Origin: Athripsodes cinereus
Lineage: Eukaryota > Arthropoda > Insecta > Trichoptera > Leptoceridae
Assembly (NCBI GenBank): GCA_947579605.1
Contig: OX388319.1
Location: 18,985,447 to 19,049,446, forward strand
Length of the DNA: 64,000 nucleotides
Reading direction: 5' to 3'
In this document: piece by piece, positions 1 to 10,640 of the stretch
Layout of the letters: every line of letters begins with the position of its first letter
Numbering within the stretch: the first letter of the stretch is position 1
Program-made: the position numbers and the translations under genes
Notes under the pieces: model-generated
Seen by the model: the letters and a program-made list of their open reading frames with translations, nothing else
Database searches by the model: none
Told to the model about the DNA's origin: nothing

Positions 1-502
1 CTGAGCAGGTAGTCCATAATTATGGCAAAGATAAAAGGTGCCAATACACAGCCCTGCCGGACTCCAGTGGTGATCCTGAAGGTGTCAGTTGGACCACTTG
101 ATGTTCTGACAGAACATTCAGAGTCCATATGCAGGGCTTTGATCATGGTTACCACCTTGGGCGGGATGCCATACGCGGCCAGTATTTTCCATATGGTTGG
201 TCTGTGGGGGCTGTCAAAAGCTTTTTCGTAGTCAATGAAGCAACATGCAAGCGGTGAGTTGAACTCTTGCGACTGTTGAAGTACGCATCTGGCACAGAAA
301 ATTGCGTCCGAACAGGACTTGCCAGGCACAAACCCGCATTGTTGCTTTCTCAGAGATGCCAACACTGGTTTTTGAATGCAACTCAATATGATTTGTGAGA
401 GAACTTTACCGGGCACACTAAGTAGTGTGATGCCACGGTAGTTTCCGCATTCCAGTGGGTTTCCCTTCTTGAAACACTTACCTTTTATAACACTTACAGG
501 TA
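1..502 (-). mobile_element. LINE reverse transcriptase fragment, in frame
   Basis: The minus strand reads as one uninterrupted frame of about 165 codons with the order of a non-LTR retrotransposon reverse transcriptase. It has CGNYRGITLLSVPGKVL, then CGFVPGKSCSDAIF, then the catalytic block A motif ACCFIDYEKAFDS, and VRQGCVLAPFIFAIIMDYLL near the left edge. The YADD block would lie beyond position 1, so the fragment is cut by the window edge. The FIDYEKAFDS form suits the RTE/Proto2-like side of the LINEs, but the clade is an inference. No stop or frameshift is visible over about 490 bp, so the copy is either fairly young or continues as a longer element to the left. The 5' limit lies near 490-502, where A+T-rich DNA begins. 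Confidence 0.85.
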
Positions 503-1012
503 TAATTATTTATTAAATAAAGATTGTTTGAGAGTTATAATATGACTATTTTCTGAGGATTAAATCTTAAGTCTAGTTTCAGTTTCAAAATGAGAAGATA
601 TTAAAGATTTATAAAGTGTCAAGTCCTCCTTCAAAATTTAAATTAATTTATTCTCCAGTGTACTTATGGACTTAACCAACAACCAACAAACTTATCAACC
701 GCATTTGAATTGGTCTCGTTTACAACATAGACTCAAGATGAAGTTTAACGTTTACATTCACCAAATTCTACATCAAAATATCGTTCTTAAAGGACAGTAG
801 CAGTATTGCTTCTTAGTCTCATACTATTCCATGAAATCTTAATAAACCATTTGTCATTCTCCTATACTGAAAACGAATCGTTCAGAGGTAAACTAGGTGA
901 AAATAATTAATGAAAAATGATGTTAGATCTTAAAATGACACAATTTCACTCAAAAAACTTTTGTAACTGGTTGAACAAATATTTGAATTTTGTCAATAAA
1001 TTCAGTATCACA
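503..1012. other. A+T-rich stretch, nothing recognised
   Basis: No coding pattern, repeat unit or inverted repeat seen between the RT fragment and the first LINE-alpha tail. Confidence 0.5.
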
Positions 1013-1325
1013 TCCATCCGTCCATCGCCCTCAACGCTCCTCTCGGGAGCACAGGGCAGAAACCAGCCTCCTTCATTCAGAGCGTCTATGCGCCTATCGC
1101 GTCACCTCTTCCCACGACATTATGTGCGCTCTGATGTCGTTGTCACAGGAACAGTGTTTTGTGAAAGAGGAAGAGAAAGACAGAACCCTTATGGACAATA
1201 GAACAACGCTCTTTTTGGCCAACTATCATTGGGCATACTCAGAAAATGTCCCAGTCAGGACCATCGTATCTCCTGTATTATGGAGATTACAGATCTCTGC
1301 CGGGTGCGTTGGCGCACAACAGCAG
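1013..1325 (-). mobile_element. LINE-alpha 3' end, copy 1 (degenerate)
   Basis: On the minus strand this is the C-terminal coding end and tail of the same LINE family as at 1380-1763. It shares the block CGCCCTCAACGCTCCTCTCG (plus-strand view) and the following 250 bases with several substitutions and indels. The left end carries a CATC-type microsatellite, the LINE tail read on this strand. It lies head-to-tail with copy 2, separated by about 55 bp. The frame is broken. Confidence 0.75.
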
Positions 1326-1379
1326 TATCACATACAGCATCAGAATCACATACAACTATAATTTATTAGTGGCAATTCT

Positions 1380-1763
1380 ACATCATCATCATCATCATCA
1401 TCGCCCTCAACGCTCCTCTCGGGAGCACAGGGCAGAAACCAGCCTCCTCCATTCAGAGCGTCTCTGTGCCAATTGCGTCACCTCTTCCCACGACATTCCT
1501 TGCGCTCTGATATCGTTGTCATAGGAACGGTGTATTGTGAAAGAGGGACGCCCGGGCCTACGGAACCCCTGCGGACGGAAGAACAGTGCTCTTTTTGGCC
1601 AACTATCATTGGGCATTCTCAAAACATGTCCCAGCCAGGACCATCGTCTCTCTTGTATTACAGAGATTACAGGTCTCTGCTGGGTGCGCCGACGCACAGC
1701 ATCATTTGTAACATGTTCATACCATCTGACATCCAAAATCCTTCTAAGACACTTGTTTTTAAA
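1380..1763 (-). mobile_element. LINE-alpha 3' end, copy 2
   Basis: A minus-strand frame of 109 codons (1407-1736) encodes the C-terminus of a LINE polyprotein. It includes RRWSWLGHVLRMPNDSWPKR, the GFRRPGRPS block and EVTQLAQRRSEWRRLVSALC before the stop. The W-GHVxRM and GRP-W-D/LAQ-R-W patterns are typical of the region after the reverse transcriptase in RTE/Proto2-like and related LINEs. A (ATG)n tail follows the stop (CAT repeats at 1381-1401). The copy is 5'-truncated near 1757-1763, at the same point as the 3.06-3.44 kb copy. It is non-coding debris and not a host gene. Confidence 0.85.
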
Positions 1764-3057
1764 GCTTAGTATCTTCCGCTCTTGAGCCTTGGTTAAGTGC
1801 CAAGACTCGCATAACTTCTAATTTCTACATAACTTCTAAAAAAATTTGATGAAGTTATTAACAAATAAAGTTATTTCAATGAAGTTATTAATTTTTTGAG
1901 CATTGAACAGAGTTAAAAAGTTTTTTTTTTATGAGTTAAAATACCATACAGCCAATAATGACAAGCGCCTGCTTCAGCTGTAAATATTCTGTCTTGATCC
2001 CACAGATCATTTTATCAGCAACATATTGCAAAACCGGAAATACATACAGTGTCTATTATTTTATGGAACGTGCATTAAAAGATATCAAATAAACTATTTC
2101 CCGTTGTGAACAGAGCTTAAAGCAAAGCTCTGTTACTCAATAATGTGGTGTATTTGTCTTATACGGTACACTGGGAGTGAAGTGATTTGCAGCGGATGTG
2201 TTTGCTGCAAAGTTAGTAATACCTTTAGCTTCAAAACAACGTTATGTACACACAGTATATTGTGTTAAAAATATAGTAGATTGCATTATTACCGGACATA
2301 TGGAGAATTTTAAGTCAGAAATGGAAACAAATACGAATTTTAATAGGCATAATATTATGTTTAGCTTTCATCTTGAAAACACAGAAGCAAACAAAACTTT
2401 TCAGGACAAAATGATTTTTTTGTTAACTCAAGCTTTTTTCAAACATAGTCCCCATATTCAAATATTTACATAAACGGAAGGTGTACCAACTGTTAATACA
2501 CCTGGCTCAGTAAAAAGAGGCTTATGCCAGAATGAATTGGAAGGACCTGACCTAGCACCTGAAGAAAAAGATATATTCAGTTGATAAATACATCAAGTTT
2601 AACTGATTTCTTCTGCTAGTAAGAAATTATTTAACTAAAATGGAATTAATAAATTGTCATAAATATATAAGCAATTCACAAATGTGAAAACAAGAAAATC
2701 AATTTACCATATCGGTCTCTGGATTATTTCTTTCGGTAAAACGATGGTCAGAAGACAACAATACGTCACACTTTGGCAAGATAGCAAGTACCAAATAGTT
2801 TTATTTGATTTAACTGACATGGTAAGAGTATAATATAGAATCAAGCTAGCAAATCACAGTGCAAAACTCAAATCAATATACAATGCTATAATATTGAATA
2901 CAATATTATTATTTACCGAGGTTTTAGAGTTGACGCAATACTATGCATTGTTTTTTTAAGACTTTTAGTCTTGTGCAGTCTTCTGAATAGCATTATTAGC
3001 ATGTCATCCACTTTTAGTTTTCCGAAACTGATTGAATTAATTACTATCGTTATTTAA
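1764..3057. other. A+T-rich stretch with one small hairpin
   Basis: A 91-codon plus-strand ORF (2198-2473) has no recognisable motif. A 10-bp stem (AACAGAGCTT/AAGCTCTGTT) lies at about 2109-2134. Nothing else was identified. Confidence 0.45.
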
Positions 3058-3440
3058 TCATCATCATCATCATCATCATCATCGCCCTCAACGCTCCTCT
3101 CGGGAGCACAGGGCAGAAACCAGCCTCCTCCTTTCAGAGCGTCTCTGTGCCAATTGCGTCACCTCTTTCCACGATATTCCTTGCGCTCTGATATCGTTGT
3201 CATAGGAACGGTGTATTGTGAAAGAGGGACGCCCGAGCCGACGGAACCCCTGCGGACGGAAGAACAGTGCTCTTTTTGGCCAACCATCATTAGGCATTCT
3301 CAAAACATGTCCCAGACAGGACCATCGTCTCTCCTGTATTACGGAGATTACAGGTCTCTGCTGGGTGCGCCGGCGCACAGCATCATTTGTAACAAGTTCA
3401 TACCATTTGACATCCAAAATCCTTCTAAGACACTTGTTCG
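3058..3440 (-). mobile_element. LINE-alpha 3' end, copy 3
   Basis: This copy is nearly identical to copy 2. The minus-strand frame 3088-3417 (109 codons) encodes the same WLGHVLRM-like (here CLGHVLRM) and LAQRRSERRRLVSALC C-terminus, followed by an eight-unit CAT/ATG tail at 3060-3082. Its 5' limit (CTTCTAAGACACTTGTT) coincides with that of copy 2. Both copies then diverge abruptly into unrelated DNA. Confidence 0.85.
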
Positions 3441-3487
3441 TTATTTAATTTTTCGTTATTTAAACCTAACTTTAATCCATGTTCCGT

Positions 3488-3640
3488 GAAGCATCCGGCA
3501 AACAATAATTGGTCTCCTACTCTTTTTCTCAATGTTTCGGTTGTTCCGTAAAACGTAGGTTTTTGAAAAAATAAAGACGTTTTACATCTTTCAGCAATGA
3601 CGTTTTCCACCTATCCTGAATGTCTTATTTTTTTAACGAG
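3488..3640 (+). repeat. Family A dispersed repeat, 5' part of a split copy
   Basis: Matches the family A pattern: CCGGCAAA..ATTGGTCTC, then CACTCTTT, the TTTTACATCTT block and CCTATCCTGAATGTCTTATT. The remainder of the pattern resumes near 4050, so about 410 bp appear to have been inserted or gained in between. Family A is a dispersed non-coding repeat of about 240 bp ending in a TAG/GTA-rich tail. It behaves like a SINE or a short LINE 3' end. Confidence 0.65.
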
Positions 3641-3794
3641 TTCTTTTACTATGTTTTTATTATCACGATAATTTTTCTTATTCCGCAACCGACACATTCA
3701 ATGTTAAAATTATAAAATTATGAGATAATAGTTATAAAATTTATTGTGATAATTAAAACAAAGTATAAAAATTCAATTTTTACTAATTTTGAAA

Positions 3795-3980
3795 GGAAAA
3801 ATTGAGGGTAGTCGTGGTGTGGGAAGGCGGCAGATGTCCTGGTTGAGAAATATCCGAGAGTGGACCGGAGTTCGGAGGGTGGAGGAGGTGTTCCGGCTGG
3901 CGCAGGACAGAGAGGCCTACGCCAGGGTGATAGCCGACGTCGGGGGGACCTGACATGGCACTTTGAGAAGAAGATAAAAA
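3795..3980 (+). mobile_element. LINE-beta C-terminus and tail
   Basis: The plus frame 3795-3953 encodes GKIEGSRGVGRRQMSWLRNI, REWTGVRRVEEVFRLAQDRE and a short end up to TGA. This is the classic C-terminus of an endonuclease/reverse-transcriptase LINE. It is followed by a GAAGAAGAT-type tail. The fragment sits between the two halves of a family A copy. A related fragment on the other strand is at 17757-17950. The antisense ORF across it has no meaning. Confidence 0.85.
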
Positions 3981-4049
3981 ATCGATCTTAAAATCATGAC
4001 GCGAAATTATCACATTGTAAATGACACTCATTTTGATAATGTATTAATT

Positions 4050-4145
4050 TTTGTTGGCCACCTTGCATGCTTGTAACGTGCAGCTGGTCTACTGGCTACC
4101 TCATTTGTGAGTCATGCCGTGATGATAATAATTATAGTACTAGTA
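4050..4145 (+). repeat. Family A dispersed repeat, 3' part of a split copy
   Basis: Carries TTGTTGGCCACCTTGCATGC, a GTGCAGCTGGTCTACTGGCT block, CATGCCGTGATGAT and a TAGTAGTA tail: the 3' half of family A in register with 3488-3640. Confidence 0.7.
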
Positions 4146-5164
4146 GTATTATTATCGAAAAATCGAAAATTCAATTCACCCGATCCTTTTGTGTCTCAAT
4201 CTGCTCTTCATTTCTGATTATCGCTAAAAAGCATCGTATCAACTTTCCACACAGACCTTAATTATTCACTTTCTTTATATTTTTCCTTATTCCTGAAATA
4301 AAAGTACTCGTATCTATGTTTTACATTCGTCACTCTTTTCATGGAAAATGTTTTATATAAGATATTTTATGTAGTTTTCACTTATCTATCTATACATAAT
4401 ATATCTTACATTTTTTCTCATTCCTGTGTATGTGAAGTTTTGTTGAGAATCTTTTATACTATCTACTTCAGACTTATTTTCTCTATGTACATATTATATC
4501 AACAAATATTCTTTATGAATTTTTGATTGATAAAAGTTCAGCATCGGTCATTGAACGAAACAAAGTGGCTTGCGATGGCGTTGAGACATACATGCTTTGC
4601 ATTATTGGCTTGACATTTTTATTATGTTATTTTTAGTATATAACCTCCACCGTATTTATAGAAAGAAGAAATAAAACACGTTCTCCTTTCAACGAGTTCA
4701 TTCAATCTGAAAATACTATATGCATATAATGCACTTTTCAAATTTACGGGAAAGTAAGCAAGTATTGATTTCATATTTGAATTTTTCAGTAATTCAATCT
4801 GAAAAGAATTCAATAACTGCATAAAATGTGATATTCCAATGCTAATTTGAAAGATTATAAACTTCCACTTCGACAATATCTTGATGTGAGATATAAATTC
4901 GAACGAGACTATTTTTTTATATTTGTAAATCGTTTTCTTAAACGTGTTTTGCTTTATTAAAAATTAAAGGAAAATAATTTTATTAGGTCTGGCTTTAATT
5001 GATTCCTAATAAAATGCTTAAATAACTGATTTTATATGATTGCGTGTTTGGGTTGATGTAATGAACTAAAAAAGGAGCAGTTTTTTCCTATTCAATTCTA
5101 TTAGACAGTTTATGTTAAATTAAATATTTTTCGATGTTATTTTACAATTTACCATTATAATATG
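4146..5164. other. A+T-rich stretch, nothing recognised
   Basis: Only short ORFs (61 to 84 codons) with low-complexity I/F/Y/N-rich translations. Confidence 0.5.
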
Positions 5165-5171
5165 AGGTTAT

Positions 5172-5200
5172 TTATTTTATTTATTTATTTATTTATTCAT
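5172..5200. repeat. (TTTA)n microsatellite
   Basis: Pure TTTA units. In this window such runs mark minus-strand LINE tails, and the sequence to the right (CATCATAAACAGCGCATTGG) may be a degraded tail of that kind. Confidence 0.7.
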
Positions 5201-5368
5201 CATAAACAGCGCATTGGTCATTGACAATAAAGGTTAACAAATTTCGTTTACATAATAATAAAACTAAGTATATGTAGATATAAAACCAAAATATAAAAAC
5301 ATTAACACAGTCGAAGTACATAAATAAAATTTATGTTTGTTATATTTGTAAACCTAACACATAAAACA

Positions 5369-5578
5369 CAAGGCTTAGAAGAGACAACACCCTATTCGAT
5401 AGTGCCTCAGACAGGATTTGATCCCTTGGAGCCTTCGTCATGTCACCTGGTAGCTTAATTGCACAAAGCTCACCTCACGAAAGAATTAGTTGTTGTGAAT
5501 TCAAGTCCCATCCAGGGCACTACCAAATAAGATAACGTTGTCTTTTCTAAGGTGCCTTATATGGAAGTTTCATGTGTT
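5369..5578 (+). repeat. tRNA-like foldback element, copy 1
   Basis: The plus strand has an A-box-like TAGCTTAATTG (5451-5461, fits TRGYNNARNNG) and, 37 bp further, a B-box-like ATTCAAGTC (5499-5507, 8 of 9). The left part is an inverted relative of the right part: CTTAGAAGAGACAAC near 5374 pairs with GTTGTCTTTTCTAAG near 5547. Read on the minus strand it has a perfect B-box match, GATCAAATC (5415-5423). The whole unit therefore folds back with tRNA-like signals on both strands. A second copy lies at 9081-9282. It resembles a tRNA-derived SINE arrangement. I see no intact tRNA gene. Confidence 0.55.
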
Positions 5579-7487
5579 AATTTACATTTTTTTTTATTTT
5601 TGTAATCCAGATAACTAGGACTGATGTATGCCATTGGAGAGCTTAATACATTTGGAAAAAACAAAATCGAATACAAAAGTCTTCTTTATATCAATACCTA
5701 CTTTTATTATTATGATGTAGGGAAATGTGCTATTAAGCTAATGTGAAGGTCTTTTGGTACTGTATTAGTAATGATATTTGCAGTTAAATGAAATGATCCG
5801 TTTTATTTCATATACTAAAAATGAAAAATATCGTGTTATGAAAATTTCGTCTTATAATTACGCATTTTTATGTGAATGTACGTGATGGGATCGAAAGATA
5901 AACATTTCATACAAAACGGAGTAGGACAGCAGTGTTATGAAATTTCTCTGCGAACCTTTTCGGTTTTATTACATACCTTTAAACAGACATTTGCATAGTT
6001 TAGGTACATGTTGGACCCAAGGGTTTATTGAAACTTATTAAATGACACATTCAAAGTTGTTTTATTAATATTGTTATCATTTTGGGTAAGAACCCACTTA
6101 AAGTTTTTGCCCATGGGTTTGTTTAATATACGATATCGTGTGTGACATTTCGCAATTAAAACTATCCACTATTTTGCCAGCGTAAAATACACAACATCTT
6201 ACTATTGGATTAGGGTTAAGTTGAATCAGATTGAATTGAAAATTCTACATATTATTGATATTCTACAAAGATAATCAAATTGATATATCCTTAAGTTTTA
6301 CTGTATAATTATTGGATGTTAATTAATTAAAACTCAATTTAATACAAGCAAATATTACTTATTAATCTCTGTTTGAGATTTGAATACAAAATTGTATTGT
6401 TTGTGCAACAAACACGCGTTTGACTATTATCAGGTTTTCAGTGTGTTACATAATAATATAATTGATAAAAAAACTTAATATCATCAATTAGTTAACTGTC
6501 AAACATATTCTGGAAAAAAAATATAATTCTATATTTTATTCATGAAATAATGAGTGAAAGAACTGCATTTAATAAAAAACACAGGTCATCTTTTCTGTGC
6601 CATAAAAATAAGACATTCAAATCGGTTGTAGATTTAAAATATTTCGTACGTAATATTTAACGAATAACTTATTTTACAGAATATACTAAAACTTACAGAA
6701 AAAGTGGAGGTTCTATTACATAAAACCAAATACTGGAATCTTTATTTATCATTTTTTTTTTTTAATTTCTATCTCTTTTTTTTCTTAACAACCTTAAACA
6801 TGAATACCAATATAATCGATTCAATAATTATGAACCGATATTTAAATATTTATAATATTTTATTATAAATAATTATGATAATGTTTTCTTGTTATCGTAT
6901 AAAATGTTTGTTTTTTAAAATAACCTTAAAACCATAGGTTATTATTCAGTGGGTAAACTAGAAAATATATTCGTATGAATAACATCAAAAAACCTCCAAT
7001 TTGCATACATAAATAGACCTTCAAAATAATTTGAAATATGAATATAATAACAACATATCCAACTTATTTTAAATATCAATATTGACTTTTCTCTCGAATA
7101 GTTTTCTTTTTTCCGTAATATGATTTTGTAGCAGTAGTGTACTGTCCATACATGCGAAAATGCTCCTCATGCTTACAATGATGTGCTTGCATACAGACAA
7201 AATATAAACGCATGCGCCCTAATAAGTAATTGCACGCAGGACAACACTTTTTTTATTTAACACAGGCTGTCAAAAAATCGCAGGGAGCAATAAAGTAATT
7301 ACAGGACAAACTCAACAGCAAAGAGCAGATTTACATTAAGTCTGTATTTGGTATTAGGTATATGTATTTTTAGGAATAAAATTAAATACAAGTTATTTAA
7401 AAATAATAATAAAATGTGGAACTTTACAGTAAGCAACTCTTGTTTAAACATATTCCCCCACCATAATGTCTCAGTTTTGTAAGCCTA
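5579..7487. other. Long A+T-rich stretch, nothing recognised
   Basis: No ORF of note and no repeat shared with the rest of the window. Homopolymer runs occur at about 6751 and 6777. Confidence 0.5.
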
Positions 7488-7671
7488 GTCAAAACACATT
7501 TAGGCGTTACGTTTTCGTTTCGTTTTCGTTCAAACGCGGACGAGGTTGCGAGAACGCGTCAATTTTCGTAGCTACTTGTGTATTTTAGCTACGAAAATTT
7601 ATGCGTTCTCGCAACCTCGTCATGTTTGAACGAAAACGAAACGAAAACGTAACGCTTAAATGTGTTTTGAC
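7488..7671. mobile_element. 184-bp foldback MITE
   Basis: Arms 7488-7574 and 7586-7671 are inverted copies with only a few mismatches around an 11-nt loop. Outer ends read GTCAAAACACATTTAGGCGT on the left and GTCAAAACACATTTAAGCGT on the reverse complement of the right. Inner ends are AATTTTCGTAGCTA. The arms contain repeated CGTTTTCGTTTCG and are richer in CpG than the surroundings. The shape is that of a non-autonomous DNA transposon (MITE). I could not define a target duplication, so the superfamily is open. Confidence 0.75.
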
Positions 7672-8060
7672 AAGGGGCCCTGGACGATCCATTTTAAACG
7701 CCTCATCCTCACTGCCAGGCCCTGCTCCCTCAGAACGTCTACGCAGATGGGTGGAGGATCCGCAAATATGCGAACCTTTCCTAGCCCAAGGATACCTTGC
7801 TGCAGGAGGCGAACTAGACTATAGGACATGAAAAACTTTGAATCAAATGAGATCTGGTGTAGGAAACTGCCGTGAGAATATAGAACGATCGGGAGATCCT
7901 ACAAGACGAATCTGGAACGTATGACTGCGGTGCAGCATAGACCATGCAAAAATTGTTGGAGTGTCTATTGTGTTGTCTCATGCATTATGGAGGTATCTCG
8001 GAGATATTTTTGACGCATCTCCACGTGTTATGCATTTTGCATAGTACTGGAGATCAGTTT
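7672..8060. other. Unrecognised stretch of higher G+C
   Basis: Directly right of the palindrome the base composition rises. A plus frame to 7831 reads ILNASSSLPGPAPSERLRRW then FLAQGYLAAGGELDYRT. I do not recognise it. It could be a remnant of an element into which the MITE inserted, or part of the same composite repeat. No partner copy was seen in the window. Confidence 0.3.
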
Positions 8061-8460
8061 GATTGGTTTTTTTTTCTAGATTTCGACATGATAAATAAAT
8101 AATAATAGTAAGATAAAACAACAACCATTGAAATTTGGAATGAACAACAACACAATTATCAATAATCTATTTAATAGTGATGACTAGAGTAAAAATCTTG
8201 CCACGCCACTGCTTTATAAGTGTATAATATTATATGTTATATTTTCTGTGATGAAGGTATAAAACTTTTCCTATTTTCTATGGCTGCCGTCCAATTCTCA
8301 AGAATCTACATAATAATATTATAATCTAAAATTATCTATTTAAATATTCCTTCCAAGTAATATTATATACCTATGTATATATCGACATTATATTGTTGCT
8401 GTTAACATGAGCTGCCAAATGCACGACCACAAACATATTGAAAAGCTATCAAGGAGAAAA

Positions 8461-8565
8461 TTGTATTAATATGATAATGATATTATGATAATATGATTAG
8501 CAATGCTTTCATTGTATTAATATGATAATGATATTATGATATTATGATTAGCAATGCTTTCATTG
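8461..8565. repeat. 51-bp tandem duplication
   Basis: Two adjacent units of 51 bp begin TTGTATTAATATGATAATGA and end GATTAGCAATGCTTTCA. They differ visibly at only one or two bases. A simple local tandem duplication. The rest of 8061-8756 holds only a (TTTA)n run at 8647-8671. Confidence 0.85.
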
Positions 8566-8756
8566 ATTTTGAAAGCACAAAGCGAATCTACAAAGTACTA
8601 TTCTAATACATTTTATGATTCTAAGATATTTGGTGGTAAATATGAATATTTATTTATTTATTTATTTTATTCTTCTTGCACATCATCGTTCACATAACAA
8701 AATCAACGAATCAGTTTACATAAGAACTTATTAGTTATTTCTTCCATATACCATTT

Positions 8757-8910
8757 GCTGTAATGAAATTTAAAACAAAAGTTTTTTTCTACTTATTGAT
8801 TTTTATTGAGAGAAGTATTTTGTCAATCGATTGACGAAAGACGTCTCTCTCTCAATTAAATCATATACTTAGTAGAAAAAAACATTTGTTTTAACTTTTA
8901 TTACAGAATT
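8757..8910. mobile_element. Penelope-like foldback, copy at 8.8 kb
   Basis: The sequence is an imperfect inverted repeat centred on GTCAATCGATTGAC (about 8822-8835). TTAAAACAAAAG and TTTTTTTCTACT on the left mirror AGTAGAAAAAAA and CATTTGTTTTAA on the right. The right arm carries GACGAAAGACGTCTC, also seen at 59227-59241. The right flank CACTGACACAGTGAAT resembles the CACCGACACAGTGGAT flank at 59327. Inverted tail-to-tail copies of partial repeats are known for Penelope-like elements. The assignment is an inference. Confidence 0.5.
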
Positions 8911-9080
8911 CTACTATCTTAGCACTGACACAGTGAATATGTGTGTATAATTAATATATTTTTCTCTACAAAGTGGATATTTTACCCAGCCATTGGGCTG
9001 AAAGAAATTCTTTATCAAAGTTATTTATACAATTAACCATTGTATGAGATTATATAAGATGAATTAACATAACTATCGTA

Positions 9081-9282
9081 CAAGGCTTAGAAAAGACAAC
9101 ATCACTTTATTTAAGTAGTCCTTCAGACGAGACCTGCACGTAAAGTTGTCATCGGGGCTTATAGGAGAATTTTGAAACCTTCGATATAATATCGCCCGGT
9201 AGGTTTAACGTACATAGCACACCTCGAGAAAAGGATGGGTTACGGATGAAAACATGTATGCATATGACACTACCTTTTGGTC
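9081..9282 (+). repeat. tRNA-like foldback element, copy 2 (degenerate)
   Basis: Shares CAAGGCTTAGAAAAGACAAC, CCTTCAGACG, the GAAACCTTCGATAT..CGG block, TAGCACACCTCGAG and ACACTACCTTTT with the 5369-5578 copy, in the same order and orientation. The box A and B matches are eroded. Confidence 0.55.
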
Positions 9283-9345
9283 GCACTTATTTATTTATTT
9301 ATTCTTTACTGTACATTGATAAAAAACAATTACATAAAAGGTATA
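9283..9345 (-). mobile_element. Family C LINE tail
   Basis: TTTATTTATTTATTCTTTACTGTACATTGA is the reverse complement of the family C 3' end (CAATGTACAGTAAAGAATAA plus AAAT units), as seen at 32753-32900 and 58136-58290. Confidence 0.55.
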
Positions 9346-10387
9346 CATTCAAATTAAATACAATCAATATGCACTTCTTTTACGATACAATATGTTTGTA
9401 TTTATCTTTCACTTATTCTCCAATAAAGACATAATTATTATTAATTTAACATATTTCCAGTTTATCAGTCATTATCTGTATATTGTTCAAAGTATCAAAA
9501 GTATAAATATAAAAAGAATGGAAAAAGTTGCGTTATTATATACAGTCTGTATTACTGTAATATTGAAAAAAAAGTATTTCTATTCCTTCTTAGGATTTAA
9601 TGAATAGTTTAAATTGAATAGTTTCCAATATCTTAAAAATAGTACTTAACTTTAAAATGATATTTTTCCAAAGAAAAATATAGACCTTGTTAATATTTTA
9701 TTTCGCTTACAGAACAACACACCTCTTTTCAATGTTCATTGTTAGTAATAGTCATGTTAAATAATAGCAAAACTTTGTTAGCTCTTATAGAAAATGTTGC
9801 ATATTTTTATTTTCTTTTTTATTATTACATTTCCTTTGACATTGACAAGCAAACACTGCAAGTGTAATAATAGAAAATGTTATTTCATATCGCATAAACT
9901 CTATTATGTAAAAGGTTTTTAATACAGTTTCAGGGTTGTTTTTTAACAATGTACTTGAAAGAACAATCACAAACAAACGTGTATGTTTTTTATTACAAGA
10001 GTAATGTGGGTAGATGAAAAATTGTTTGTTAATCTTGTTAAACATTAATTGTAAACGTTTAAAACGACTGTACTTTTTACTATAAACCCAAACATAATAT
10101 GTAATATAAAATAGCACGACATTAATGAAAAGCATTATCCTATTAAAATAATCAAACCTTACGTAGGTACTTAATCACTTACTTTTACTTACGATAAGAG
10201 CGAATGCTCTTGAAATTCTCTTTATGAATGTATCTTTACCATAACCGCATTTACTACAAAAGGGGGGCAAACAGACTCTGGGTTCAATGAAAATGCTTGT
10301 TTCCAATTCTAATAGCAATTTGAGAATATTATAATCGATAACATACCTCGGCACTTAAATTGAAATATATGGTATATTTAAAAGAAA
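9346..10387. other. A+T-rich stretch, nothing recognised
   Basis: A 116-codon minus ORF (9785-10135) is rich in I, F, N and K with no motif. I regard it as chance. Confidence 0.45.
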
Positions 10388-10640
10388 ACTACTACTTCTA
10401 TACCATCACGGCATCTCCCACAAATGGGGTAGCCAGCAGACAGATAATAAACATACAAGCTGTCCTCTCCGTGCCAATATAAAATCAAGACATTCAGGTT
10501 TGGTGGCAAACCTCATCGTTGAATTTAAGATGTAAAATGTGTTAATTTTTTCGAACACCTGCCTTTCACAGGTCACTCGAAAACTTACGAAGAAGAGAGG
10601 GAGACCAATTCTTTACCTGGTGCTCCATGAAATAAAAAAA
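10388..10640 (-). repeat. Family A dispersed repeat, near full length
   Basis: Reverse complement of family A. It begins ACTACTACTTCTATACCATC and continues with the GGCAT..TCCCACAA block, GGGGTAGCCAGCAGAC, ACAAGCTGTCCTCTCC, the AAATCAAGACATTCAGG block, CACTCGAAAACTTACG and ACCAATTCTTTACC. About 250 bp, one of the most complete copies. Confidence 0.8.

Noticed and set aside
917..1524. Overlapping plus ORFs of 92 to 123 codons, including a histidine run
   Set aside because: Antisense of LINE-alpha copies; the histidines come from the CAT tail repeat.
3783..4031. 82-codon minus ORF
   Set aside because: Antisense shadow of the LINE-beta C-terminus on the plus strand.
5451..5507. A genuine tRNA gene
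   Set aside because: Box A/B-like matches are present but no acceptor or anticodon stem can be paired, and the sequence is repeated as part of a foldback.
9785..10135. 116-codon minus ORF as a gene
   Set aside because: Low-complexity I/F/N/K composition, no motif, no start or splice context; expected by chance in A+T-rich DNA.
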